Shown: one piece after another, positions 9,873 to 19,409 of the stretch
How positions within the stretch are numbered: position 1 is the stretch's first letter
Layout: the number at the start of each line of letters is the position of its first letter
Source: Ctena decussata
Lineage: Eukaryota; Mollusca; Bivalvia; Lucinida; Lucinidae
Reading direction: 5' to 3'
DNA length: 64,000 nucleotides
NCBI GenBank assembly: GCA_963989385.1
Contig: OZ022498.1
Location: 6,207,501-6,271,500 of the forward strand
Made by a program: the position numbers and the translations under genes
The notes under the pieces: generated by a model
Told to the model about the DNA's origin: nothing
The model's database searches: none
What the model saw: only the letters and a program-made list of their open reading frames with translations

Positions 9873-11191
9873 ATGTCAGCCTACGGAAGTAAACTGGACC
9901 CCTATAGAAAACTACGAGAACCGCTAGGCGTAAAAGGAATTCGACAAAGCGTTGTAATCACTAACAACCCCAGCACTATAGACCAAAACCAGCAGCTGCT
10001 TGTGAGATTTCCAAATCTAAGTAATAATGATGTCATCGTCCCAAGAACTGCACGTCTCGCTTTCACTATTGAACTGACCAGCAAAGATCCCAATGCGACA
10101 GTCTATCAAAATCTTGGTAGAGCCATCGTGAAGAAAACAACCATTAAAATAAGCGGCAATGAAGTCATGTCAATAGATGACAGCGACATATTTCACTGTT
10201 ATGTTGACTTATGGAAATCCCCATCTGAGCGGATAAACATGGCCTACCAAGGCATCGGCAAATCAAACATGTTAAAACACAGAGTCGGGGCAGGAAACGC
10301 AACAGCTGACGCTGAAGACCAGGCCATTGCTGGCGCCTTCAAGAACAGGTTTTGCATCCCACTGGACTTTGAACTGCTAGAGACGCATATGCCTTTTTAC
10401 CAGGCCGGGCTCGGTGATAGGCTAGAGTATGAATTAACATTTAATGACTATTACAAAGTAATCAGCTCAACGGATGCCGACAGCAGTTATGCCATCAGCA
10501 ATATCTGTTTAGAATTCGACATGGTAACCGACTCAGAACTTGCATGAACAATCAGACAACAGGTCAGTGGCAGAATGGCGATATTGTATGACCGTATTTT
10601 GCGGCACAGAAAAATCACAAAAAAAAGTCTGATACCCTGTGGAATATCAACTTGAATGTCCCAGCAAGAAGCATGAAGGGGATTTTAATGTTGTTTGAAG
10701 ACCCGGACAGGACAACCACTGAAGATTTTTACAATCCAAAAATCACAAAAGTTGAAATGACAATAGAAGGCATACCGAATCAACTGTACAGCCAAGGCAT
10801 GCGGCAGTACCAACAGTGGGACGAAATCAATAAATACTTTGCGCTGACATCCAAACGCGACAAAGAAACCGATAAAGTTGCAAAAGACTTATACTTCAGC
10901 AACACTAACATTGAAAAATATCTCACCAAAAGATTCGCTTTATGGCTTGACTTGCGTTCCACGGATGACAACACCTTGCACGGCAGCGGCAGAAGGATTG
11001 AAAATGCCAGTGAAGGGATAACAATCCAAATTGAAAAAGAACAAGGAGCAGATGAAAATTTAAATATCTACCTTTTTATAATACAAGATGCGCAAATCAA
11101 TTTTGAAGATGGAAGATTTAGTGAAGTCAAATATTGGGTTTCCAAAATATCCACACTCAGCTGTCATCTCGGGTCAAACCGGATGTGGTAA
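9873..11191 (+). pseudogene. MCP: Polinton major capsid protein (double jelly-roll), broken
   Basis: The N-terminal signature DPYRKLREPLGVKG and blocks RTARLAFTIELTS, ISGNEVMSIDDSDIF, FCIPLDFELLETHMPFYQAG and LEYELTFNDYYKVI identify the major capsid subunit, which would trimerise to form the icosahedral shell. The second half, open from about 10652, has MKGILMLFEDPDR, TKVEMTIEGIPNQLYSQGM and YLFIIQDAQINFEDGRFSEV, the C-terminal barrel. A TGA at 10545-10547 interrupts the first frame. A one-base frame change in the A-run near 10618-10626 moves the rest into another frame. Intact length would be about 435 residues, normal for the family. Its tail overlaps the start of the ATPase gene by about 80 bp. 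Confidence 0.88.
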
Positions 11192-11762
11192 GACTTTGTT
11201 TGTCCTAGATTTACTTGAAAAAGAATACAAAGGTGTCTTTGAAAAAATAGTCATACTTTGTCCCACCGTGGAGTGGAACAAGGCCTACAAAAACCGGAAC
11301 TGGATTGGTGACGTGCGGCGTCCAAAAGACAAAAACACAATTATAGTAAACCCTGTGATGCGAGATGGAACAGAAGACTTCAAGAACTGCTGCGATATTT
11401 TTTTGATAAATTTGCTGGCCGACCTACATTGTACATCATCGATGACTGCTCTGCAACAAAAGAACTAACAAAGAAAAAAGACATGCTCTCACAGCTAGCA
11501 TTTTCCGGCAGACACGCAGAGCAAAGCGTCTGGGTCATTTCTCAAAGATATATTTCTGTCTTGAAAGACCTTCGAGAGCAGGCAAAATGGGTCTGTACGT
11601 TTTACACCAAGGACAGAGATAGTTTTGAACATTGCTTGAGGGAAAATGATGTTGTTCCTGCGGATGAAAGGCAGAAAATAAAAAAAAGAACTATCTGAGG
11701 TTAAACACCGTAAATTAATATTAAAAACTGACCAACCAACTGGGTATTGGTTAATGGATTAG
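11109..11762 (+). pseudogene. ATP: Polinton genome-packaging ATPase (FtsK/HerA type), broken
   Basis: Family members pump DNA into the capsid. From ATG 11109 the frame shows the Walker A motif GQTGCGKT (11172-11195) after SAVIS. A different frame from about 11420 carries Walker B (YIIDDC, aspartates at 11441-11446) followed by SGRHAEQSVWVISQRY, a typical sensor region. A frame change near 11410 separates the two halves and another near 11685 displaces the last 25 or so codons, which end with TAG at 11760-11762. With these counted, the length of about 217 residues fits the compact Polinton ATPase. It overlaps the 3' end of the capsid gene, suggesting coupled expression. Confidence 0.85.
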
Positions 11763-11970
11763 CTAAAAGCAAATATAGCAATGCTTAAAGCAAAATATAG
11801 CGCAAAAATAGCAATGCTTTAAGCAAAAAGCAATGCTTAAAACAAAAATAGCAATACTAAAAATGATACTCGAACTAATAACAATTGCTTCTGCCGCTGT
11901 TAATATCTCAGTCGGATGTTTGATTTTTTTCATTTATTTTAAGTTAAAATATATTTTCCAAAATATAAAA
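11763..11970. other. AT-rich spacer with short direct repeats
   Basis: Contains repeated AAAGCAAAATATAGC / AAATAGCAATGCTT units between about 11766 and 11855, then an open stretch with a hydrophobic peptide. The latter is in frame with the next gene but lacks its usual A-rich leader, so I treat it as non-coding or as an optional N-terminal extension. Confidence 0.4.
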
Positions 11971-12480
11971 ATGAACGCTGAAGATCTACCAGAAAATATT
12001 TCACTAGATACACCAGCTGAACGCCAAGATGTGCCAAAACGAGAGAGACTTTCAGCCATTATAGCCGAAGGTGGAAGTCGGCAATATTTAGGGCGTGAGT
12101 TGCAACTCTCAGACATAGATGAAATGACGCCCCAAGAAGTTGATAAGCTTTACTGTAGATATGAAGCCAGGCTTGGTGCAAGTATGACTAAGACGTTGGG
12201 CAATTCTTTTATTAATTTATATGTCATGGGGGTGTTAAAGTATTTCCATGTGGAAAACCCACCCAAGCTATTAGAAGATCTAGAAGAAGACCCATTTATC
12301 AATCATGCTCTGACAAGCGTTTGCTGTGAGCTGTATTATAAGTATGGAATGTACCTGGCTCCATTTACAGCAATGCTAACAACTGCAAAGCATATTAATT
12401 TTAACAAAAATAAAAATGCCATAGAAAAAAATGAATCAGGAATTTCAGGAAGCTCAGAAAACTCAAGAACCCCAGAGTGA
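11971..12480 (+). CDS. Conserved Polinton protein, 169 aa
   Basis: I chose ATG 11971 (MNAEDLPENI) because AATATAAAA directly precedes it, as before other genes of the element. An in-frame ATG at 11833 would add a hydrophobic N-terminus. The body contains LSAIIAEGGSRQYLGRELQL, LYCRYEARLGASMTKTLGNS and INLYVMGVLKYFHV, then a predicted helical region and a polar tail. Related small ORFs occur, as I recall, in other animal Polintons without known function. It overlaps the next gene by 50 bp in another frame. The intact frame and packing support a real gene. Confidence 0.7.
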   Translation: MNAEDLPENISLDTPAERQDVPKRERLSAIIAEGGSRQYLGRELQLSDIDEMTPQEVDKLYCRYEARLGASMTKTLGNSFINLYVMGVLKYFHVENPPKLLEDLEEDPFINHALTSVCCELYYKYGMYLAPFTAMLTTAKHINFNKNKNAIEKNESGISGSSENSRTPE

Positions 12481-12844
12481 ACCCCAGAGTGAACCCCAGA
12501 AAAGTGAAGGTCCACAAAAACGTGAAGAACCCCTAAAAGAAAAAAACCAAAAACGTGTCGCGGCTGGTAAAAAAGGCGCTGAAGCCAGATGGAAACAAAA
12601 ACAAGCCCAAACCCTGGAAGCTGAACCAATCAAAATAACAAGAGAGCCACAACTACCAGAGCGGCAACCAACAGTGACTGTTTATAAGAACTATATTCCG
12701 CTCTGTGTGATGATCGGAGCTGTAGGCGTTGGTATTTACATGATTTACAGTAAAACTGAAATAAAACAACCTCAATCACAACCTAAATCACAACCTAAAA
12801 TACCTGAGATACAAACGTCGATAGACCCTTTTGAAATGAGATAA
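12431..12844 (+). CDS. Single-pass membrane protein with basic stalk, 137 aa
   Basis: Begins with a Gln/Pro/Glu-rich tail containing a short tandem repeat (EPQSEPQSEPQ, from a 12-bp DNA repeat at about 12471-12494). Then comes the basic block NQKRVAAGKKGAEARWKQKQ, a second low-complexity region, one transmembrane helix (IPLCVMIGAVGVGIYMIY, about residues 97-114) and a Pro/Gln/Lys tail. The KRVAAGKK block resembles, from memory, a recurring block in small Polinton membrane proteins. The overlap with the preceding gene suggests translational coupling. A virion membrane or assembly role is inference. Confidence 0.7.
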   Translation: MNQEFQEAQKTQEPQSEPQSEPQKSEGPQKREEPLKEKNQKRVAAGKKGAEARWKQKQAQTLEAEPIKITREPQLPERQPTVTVYKNYIPLCVMIGAVGVGIYMIYSKTEIKQPQSQPKSQPKIPEIQTSIDPFEMR

Positions 12845-12878
12845 TTAAAATTAAAAAAACTATATTTTCACAAAAAAA

Positions 12879-13112
12879 ATGGCAGCCATTGACGGTAAAC
12901 AAATTGCAAACATGCTTTATCATGCCGGAGTAGAAACTCTTCTCACTGTTGGGTACTCAGAACTTGGCAAGAAACTCTTGAGAAGACCTGCACCAAAAGT
13001 GGATTTTAATGTGGGTGATATTGGAATGCTTTCTATTGATATACTGCTGGCGATGGCCACACGCGATATGTTGATTAAGCAGGGTATTATTCCAGCGGAT
13101 ATTATGAAATAA
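12879..13112 (+). CDS. Small conserved Polinton protein, 77 aa
   Basis: Reads MAAIDGKQIANMLYHAG to the end IPADIMK. The A-rich leader CACAAAAAAAATG directly abuts its start. Two hydrophobic helices (residues about 19-30 and 47-62) flank a basic KKLLRRPAPK linker, a pattern of small virion or membrane-interacting proteins. I recall no function. It is part of a plus-strand run of small genes ahead of the integrase. Confidence 0.7.
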   Translation: MAAIDGKQIANMLYHAGVETLLTVGYSELGKKLLRRPAPKVDFNVGDIGMLSIDILLAMATRDMLIKQGIIPADIMK

Positions 13113-13147
13113 TTTCTGTTTTAAACTTTTTTATCACGATAAACAAA

Positions 13148-13573
13148 ATGGCTAGTGCAGTAGCGATGATGTTAGGAGGTGCCGTGGTCAATGCCTTGGC
13201 GTTCACAGGAAGTAATTTTTTATTCTCAAAATTGGGAAAAAACAACGATGCTGAGGCGGAAAGAGAAAGGCATGATAAAGCAGTCGAACAATTAGAAGCG
13301 GCTCAAGCAGCTTGGAGCAAAAAAAGAACCCAGAGATTGGATTTTATCAATGAGGAAATACAAAGAGAACATCATGCTGAGCAGACGTTTGACAATGTTG
13401 ATCAGGCTATGAAACAATACTATTACATTACTGGCAAAAAACTTGACCCACTTCCTCAGGAGCCAAAGTTGAGTGATTATTATGCACCATCCCCAGATCA
13501 GCAAAACCGTGAATTGTTGTTTATTGTTGCGGGGATGGCAGCAACCGGGTTTTTTGCTTATAAGTTGATATAA
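13148..13573 (+). CDS. Polinton two-helix membrane protein, 141 aa
   Basis: Starts MASAVAMMLGGAVVNALAF, a hydrophobic N-terminus, and ends with a second hydrophobic segment (ELLFIVAGMAATGFFAYKLI). Between them lies a charged coiled-coil (DAEAERERHDKAVEQLEAAQ) and the block RTQRLDFINEEIQREHHAEQ. This arrangement is familiar to me from other Polintons, where it is a frequent but uncharacterised protein. The frame is intact and preceded by ATAAACAAAATG. It could be a minor virion or membrane-shaping protein. Confidence 0.78.
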   Translation: MASAVAMMLGGAVVNALAFTGSNFLFSKLGKNNDAEAERERHDKAVEQLEAAQAAWSKKRTQRLDFINEEIQREHHAEQTFDNVDQAMKQYYYITGKKLDPLPQEPKLSDYYAPSPDQQNRELLFIVAGMAATGFFAYKLI

Positions 13574-13615
13574 ATTTATTATTTTTTTAGTCTTAAAATT
13601 GGAATAAAAAAAATA

Positions 13616-14518
13616 ATGGAAAAGATTTACTACAGCCCAAAGGAGTTCTGGAAAGGGCTCCCCGCAGTAGAGAAACTAGCAAAAGAAGCAAAAGTCAGTA
13701 AAAAGCAGGCGCTTGAATTTTTAAAAAAGCAGGCGGCGTGGCAAATATATTTACCCGCACCAAAGAAAATAATACGGCCCAGGTTTGATGCGTCCACCCC
13801 AAATGAAATTCATCAGGCAGATTTGTTGTTTTTGCCGCATGATACAGTCAACCGCAAGACATACAAATATGCGCTGACAGTCGTTGATATTGAAAGCAGA
13901 TATAAAGAGGCGGAGCCTCTGACTTCAAAAGACAGCAAAGAAGTTGCGAAGGCGTTTGAAAATATTTACAAGCGAAAGCTGAACTTTCCCAAGCTTCTAC
14001 AGGTAGATCCGGGCAGGGAGTTCATGGGCTCTGTGACACAGCTGATGGCGAAACACAACGTAAGTATCAGACGTGGCAGGAAAGAGATCCACAGAGACCA
14101 AGCTTTGGTTGAGAGGTTCAACAGGACACTGGCTGAAAGGCTTTTTGGTTATCAGTATGCGAAGGAATTGGAAAATCCGCACAAACGCAACAGAGAATGG
14201 GTAAAAAGATTACCGGAAGTGATCAAAGCCATAAATGCGGAGACGAAAAAAAAACCTCCAGTGAAACAGAAACGGACTGTAGGGAACCCTATTTGTCCTG
14301 ATGCCACTGTAAGATATTTATATCAACCTGGAGAACAAGAAGGGGGCGTACGCCGTGCCACGGACCCAATATGGAGTGTCAGTATTCATAAGATAAGTCA
14401 TCACATTGTTCTGCAGGGCATCAGGGTTTATTATTTAATGCCGCCAGCTCCGCAGAGAGGTTTCGTAACAGAAGAACTGCTTATTGTTCCTGCTGATACC
14501 CAAACGCGTATGTTGTGA
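13616..14518 (+). CDS. INT: Polinton integrase (rve/DDE family), 300 aa, intact
   Basis: Catalyses strand transfer of the element's ends into host DNA. The N-terminal helical region carries KQAAWQIYLPAPKK. The catalytic core has D69 (HQADLLFLP), D131 (LLQVDPGREFMG) and E166 (DQALVERFNRTLAERLF), giving the DD35E spacing of retroviral-type integrases. The C-terminal part (ATVRYLYQPGEQ, DPIWSVSIHKISHHIV, RVYYLMPPAP) is the beta-rich domain seen in Polinton integrases. I see no HHCC zinc finger. The gene is complete with no stops. It converges with the polymerase gene, overlapping its 3' end by 38 bp. Confidence 0.95.
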   Translation: MEKIYYSPKEFWKGLPAVEKLAKEAKVSKKQALEFLKKQAAWQIYLPAPKKIIRPRFDASTPNEIHQADLLFLPHDTVNRKTYKYALTVVDIESRYKEAEPLTSKDSKEVAKAFENIYKRKLNFPKLLQVDPGREFMGSVTQLMAKHNVSIRRGRKEIHRDQALVERFNRTLAERLFGYQYAKELENPHKRNREWVKRLPEVIKAINAETKKKPPVKQKRTVGNPICPDATVRYLYQPGEQEGGVRRATDPIWSVSIHKISHHIVLQGIRVYYLMPPAPQRGFVTEELLIVPADTQTRML

Positions 14519-17500
14519 TGCCGTCTGGGGCTATCCAACGTTTCGTGTCTAGCGGCGAGAGTGTTGTTTTGTTAATTGTAAGGCCGTAGATGTGGTGCTT
14601 TTTGCTTCTCAGCATATTCATTTCGTGGCTGTATGTTTTCCGGTTGAATAGTGCATCTTTGTAGTTTGCAAAGTTGATTTGTTTATTGATGACATATTTC
14701 TTGACACCCTTTGCTTTTTTTATCAGCTGCTCATAAGCCCGCAGAATGGAGTACATCTTGGGACGCAGCCCGACATACTCAGCTATTGGGGTACCTTGAC
14801 ATTCATCCTTCCACTTTCCAATTAGTTTTTTGTTTTGCTCACTATAGAGCGGGTGATCCTTGGGGTAATCTGAGAAGTCATACTGGGTCCTCATGGTTGC
14901 CATATCAGCATATACATCTGGCGTTTTTAGGTCGACCAGCAGGCTGTCTGTGTCGGTGTACAGCAAAGTACAGTTTCTGCCGTACTTCTGTTTCAGTGTA
15001 TTGTAATACCAATCATACATCAGATGCTTGGATAAGTCCAAGACACACATGCCAACATATACTGGTTTGTTTAGTTTCAAGCGAGTCTTGTGTGTATGCA
15101 GGGCTGATAATTCATCAGAAAATATGACAGCCCGGTTGTAATTGGGTTTAGCGATTATTTTTCTTATCTGCTCTTTTTCTTTATCACCGCCATTTGTTCG
15201 GACAATTTTTATATCAACTCGCTTCCGGAGGTTTTCGCAAGTTTTACCAAATACCGAATTGTTCATGAGTTTGTAGAAGTCTTTCTCAAAGGGTGATTTG
15301 GCTTTTTTTCTGAATTCTGTGTTCATGCGAATATATGGTTCCATCCACGGCGCCTCGTTGAATTCTAATATTCTGTGGATTTTCTTGAGTTTCATTCCGA
15401 GGGACAGGTATAGCTGCAGATTTCTGTAATGCAAAACATATTTATTTTTGTCTCTGAGATTTGGGACCAGCTTCTCGGTGTTGAGCATACTGTTATTTTC
15501 AAGAAGGTATGACTGGTAATCAGACAACCATTCTTTTTTTACTTTTAATCGCTCCGGGGCAAGTGGGTAGTCATTATGCAAGTCATGGAGCTCGGCTGGA
15601 TATTCTAGGTCTACTTCTAAGATGCAGCCCTTGCCTGGTTCATCCGGCGGTTTATCAACCCATTTAAAACCAGAATAAGGTAGGGGCTGAGTCATAGCCC
15701 AGCCATAGAGATTATTTGCATCGTAATACATGATGTGGTTGTGCTGTTCGTTAGGATTATAGCCAGGCACGCTAGGGTTGTTAGCCTTAGCGTGTCTTTT
15801 TGAAGTCATGCTGACACGGCCACGCATCCCTTTTTCTATGAATAGATGCTGATCGTAGTCAGTCAGGAGCTCCAGTTCAGTACCGGTGTATTTGAGTAAA
15901 GCGTCCCAGGATAAGCCAGGGGCTGTATAATAATGCAGCGGATCCAGTTTGTATGCATTTATACAAGTTCTACGGAATGTTTGGAATACGTCTGCCAGCA
16001 GAGTCACATCTGTTTTTAGATAGAGATCATGGTAATCTCCCAGCGTCTCGCAGCTGAAAGTTTCCCATACTTTCTGGGCATGTTGGTAATCTTTCTCGGA
16101 TATACTCTCATCTGTTAGGCTGCTGTGGAATTTCTCAATAGGCGGCAGCTGAGTCTCCAGGAACCGGTCAAATGAATCCATATATTCGTATGGGTAAACG
16201 CCCTTTTGTAATAATATTTCAATGTCTGTTGACTGGTGGTTTCTGGTTGGACCAGGAATATCATAACCTTCATCCATTTCTTTTAAGGTGAACTCGATGC
16301 CACAACCTTCTAACACATGGCCAACACTTGATGAACATCCTTTAAGAATACCGGCAATGTCGGACACATTATTCTTGTAAATCATAAGTCCATCAAAAAC
16401 AAGAGAAGCAACCTCGATGCCTTTTCCATTTAAGTAATCGAAAGCAGCCATCAACGCTTTGTTTTCTAACCAGCAAAGTATGTGGTTAATCGTGGATCCT
16501 TCCAGATTGTAATTTGTATGTTTTGTTTTTTGTGCATATTCATACATCTCCGGATTGAGCTGGACAACAGCCTTTATGATACTGCGCATTCCAGTATAAT
16601 AATCGATTAACCACCGTGGATAATCTGGCTGCAGATTCATTTGCTTGCCATTCATTATTGCTAAGAGAAGTTTTTTTGCTTCATCCCGTGTGATGCGGCG
16701 CTTATTCATTAGATCCTGCAACATGGGATCCGGTGCTTGATGTAAGCATCCAGTGCTGCGCAGTTTATCCCGAGTTTGTGACAGTACCAGGAAAGCAGCG
16801 TTGGGTGCGCATTTTTCATGTCGATGTCAAACATGCTGTCCTTGCATATTGTATGACGGATTTTCCGGCTCATATTTTGAATGCCTAGCTTTTCAGCTGT
16901 CCAGTATCGACCAAACCCATGTCGCTGCCGGTATGACATTGGTCGTTCTCCATTCTGGTTTAACATGGAGAGATAATTACGAAGCAAGCTCAGCTGAGTT
17001 TCCTTGTCAGTATTTTGTCCATCCTGGAAACTGCTGCTGAGGTCAAACTGGTTGCTGTGATCTAATATGTAGGCTAGCTTACGCCTGTCGACACACTCCC
17101 GCAGAACGATGGGTCGACCATCTTCGGAACTAAAGCTGCCGTAAAGTCTTTTCTTGATTGGCTGTGGATTAAATGTCTTCTGGGTGATTTTAAAGTCATT
17201 TTTGTCAGTTGCATCAACTAACTTTGCCAAAGATGATGCCATAAACTGAAAGCTGTCCAGAAATTTAAGTTGACCAACGCTGAAAGAGATGTATTTTTCT
17301 GTGTTGTTTGGAATGCACAATAATCTGCTCGAGATTTTGTCAATCTGCTGCATGATTAAATGGCTGTCATATCCTTTGAGATTGTGCAAAACAACAGGGA
17401 TGGGTGTTACCCACGGTTTTATAGCAAGTTTAAGGTTGCAGAGTTTATGAGCAGCAGCTCTAAAGTGGCCTAGGATTCTACAGTGATCACGTACTTTGGG

Positions 17501-19039
17501 ATTTTTTTCATCGTTGAATTCTTTCTGGCAGATCCAGCATTGCGTTGCAGACTGGAAATCCTTCTCATTTTTCTCCGACATGTGTAGGGGCTTCGGCTTT
17601 GCAAATCTTGCATTAATTCCGACTACTTCCCGTTTCAGGGATTTCAAGAACTGCTCCACGGCATCTTCACCTCTGTAAATTCTTACACCAGATGATGCAC
17701 CATCATATCTAACAACCTGATATCCATAGCCGCATGCTTGATGTTTGCTTTTGATTTCAGATTTATCCCCAGCTGCCACTTGATGCGGTTTTATTATGCT
17801 TTCAAAATCGGCATATATGACGAAAGGCACCTGCATCTGTTTATGGTAATTTTTAAACTTTATTTTTTCCCCTGGGGCTGGCATTACAATCTTAGTTGCT
17901 CTGCCATTGATGCCGTAACATTCATCTTTGTGGCTGATTAGTAGGTCTTCACAGGAAAACCCGTAGAGACAGCGGTCGCAGAAGTATGTTTTACCTCCGT
18001 GTTTGTTTTTGTTAAATAGCAGTCTGGAAAGGTATTTTACCCAACAATAATGGTAATTGTCTTTCTTGTCATGGAGCAACAGCAGGTTGATCCGTGACAT
18101 TTCACTCGGCTGCCCAGAAATATGATATGGGACAACTGTCTGCTCATAGCCATATACATTGATGGCGAGATCGTTTTGTTTCTCTACTTTGTAAATTTGT
18201 GATACTGGTGTAGGAAAGTCAATTCCTTCCATGTTTAAATTGTCTTGTTTTGGATAGCTGTATGGGTTGTTGAGATTATTTTTAGCTGGAAATAAAGCTG
18301 ACCTTAAGGCCCATCTAAGGCATTCTTGATCTTGATTTTTCACATTGATTATTGCCTTTTTATTAGCCAAGACCTCAGGAAGTGGAAAATATGATGAGCC
18401 CTTGAGTGGCTCCTATTTTGCGATGTTAAGGTACAATGTATTGCATCTATCAATCATCCAGCCTGAGCCTTCCTTAGTGAATTTTTCGATTTTCTGCTCA
18501 ATTGCCGAGACTGCCTCGTCGTAAAAAGCTAGAATTTCTTGAAGAGACAATGTGGCATATTGATTGCTGTAAAATGTTCCCTGTATATTCTTTTTATCCT
18601 TGAAAAAGTCAACAATAAGCCCAAATTGCCATTTCAGACCGGATAGTTCTTGCAATTCAGCGGTGAGCTTGTTTTTTATAATAGTTTTCTTATCTTGAAA
18701 CATTTTCATGGGGTCTTTGTATCGTTTAACGGAAATTTCATGAGCTCTGAGATAGCCACATTTGGTTTTGTCCACAAGTTTTAATTCAGGCTCAGATTCT
18801 TTTGTCATAAAGAATTGATGGAGTTCATTCATGACGTTTTTGTGTGACTTTTTGTTTTTTTGGATTTCCCGTTTATGTTTCTTTCGTATACGCCGTTTTT
18901 TCCGCAGATTTTCCGACGTTTTTTTGGTGCCTGCCACTGGGGAAGGCGTTTCTAATGCATTTAATGCCTTATTTAATGCACTACCGTCGATTACTCCGTT
19001 TTCATACAACTGTAATAGTGTTTTGACAGAGTCAGACAT
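14481..19039 (-). pseudogene. POLB: Protein-primed family B DNA polymerase with inserted second polymerase domain
   Basis: Replicates the element. From ATG 19039 (residue 1), a basic N-terminal domain of about 210 residues runs to a TAG at 18413-18415. The same frame continues with LKGSSYFPLPEV, so the stop interrupts one protein. Next come a C2HC-like finger (CDRCLYGFSCEDLLISHKDEC), Exo I (YADFES, about residue 410), an endonuclease-VII-like cysteine/histidine cluster (CWIC...DHC...AHKLCN) and Exo II (HNLKGYDSH, about 556). A segment of about 315 residues with family-A-like motifs is then inserted. After it follow Exo III (YHDLYLKTDV, about 1004), motif A DANNLYGWAM (15693-15722), motif B KLMNNSVFGKT (15239-15271) and motif C YTDTDS (14943-14960). 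A one-base frame change near 16727 lies inside the insert. Intact length would be about 1,520 residues, longer than the usual 1,100-1,300. Confidence 0.93.
16226..17169 (-). other. Family-A/TV-Pol-like polymerase palm nested in POLB
   Basis: The segment lies between SLAKLVDATDKNDFKITQKTF, which in ordinary Polinton polymerases leads almost directly to KGVYPYEYMDSFDRF, and that second block. In reading order it has YRQRHGFGRYWTAEKLG and RKIRHTI. Motif A follows as DIDMKNAHPTLLSWY (aspartates at 16826-16828 and 16820-16822). Motif B is R-DEA-K-KLLLAIM-NG (16647-16688), exactly R(x)3K(x)7NG. Motif C is LVFDGLMIY (aspartate at 16392-16394), and KEMDEGYDIP follows. Family A DNA polymerases and T7-like RNA polymerases share R(x)3K(x)7YG and a His-Asp motif C. 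The closest family I recall is TV-Pol. The fold assignment is by motif only. A frame change near 16727 falls between motifs A and B. Confidence 0.72.
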
Positions 19040-19409
19040 TTTTTTTGTTACTATATATATTGCAGTATTTTCCCCTCTAATTAAAATTATTTAATTCCAC
19101 TCATGTAATTAACCCGCGCAGGCTTTTATTCGGGCTTATTTATGCAAGCATGTTAATCATAAATTGGGCCCCAGTATAAAACACCAAAAATTGAGCTTAT
19201 CTTAAGCTCTTGCGGTTTGAGGTAGGTTTTTCTTTCTGTCTTGTGGTTTGAGATAGGTTTTTCCGACGTTGAGTGTAATCTATAATAAGCCCGATTACGT
19301 TATCTTTCAGATAATACCGTGTGATTTAATCATATGATCTTTTGAAAATCCCGTGACTAGTTGTGAAATCTTATATTCTGAATCAGGCTAGGAAATTTAT
19401 TATTTGAAG
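19040..19409. promoter_or_regulatory. Divergent promoter region of POLB and the 231-aa gene
   Basis: The 370-bp gap between divergent starts contains TATATATATTGCAG-type AT-rich sequence near the POLB ATG. It also holds a direct repeat around 19206-19263 (TTGCGGTTTGAGGTAGGTTT and TTGTGGTTTGAGATAGGTTT) and repeated AAGCCCGATT/CGGGCTTATT pieces. No coding signal was recognised. Confidence 0.4.

Noticed and set aside
13616..14518. Retroviral or LTR-retrotransposon integrase
   Set aside because: No reverse transcriptase, protease or LTR nearby. The gene sits between Polinton genes and has the Polinton N-terminal block.
14711..15127. 138-aa plus-strand frame inside POLB
   Set aside because: A shadow of the polymerase gene with no recognisable domain.
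18370..18370. TTG as the start of POLB
   Set aside because: The frame is continuous with the upstream open region apart from one TAG, so the natural start is more likely the ATG at 19039.
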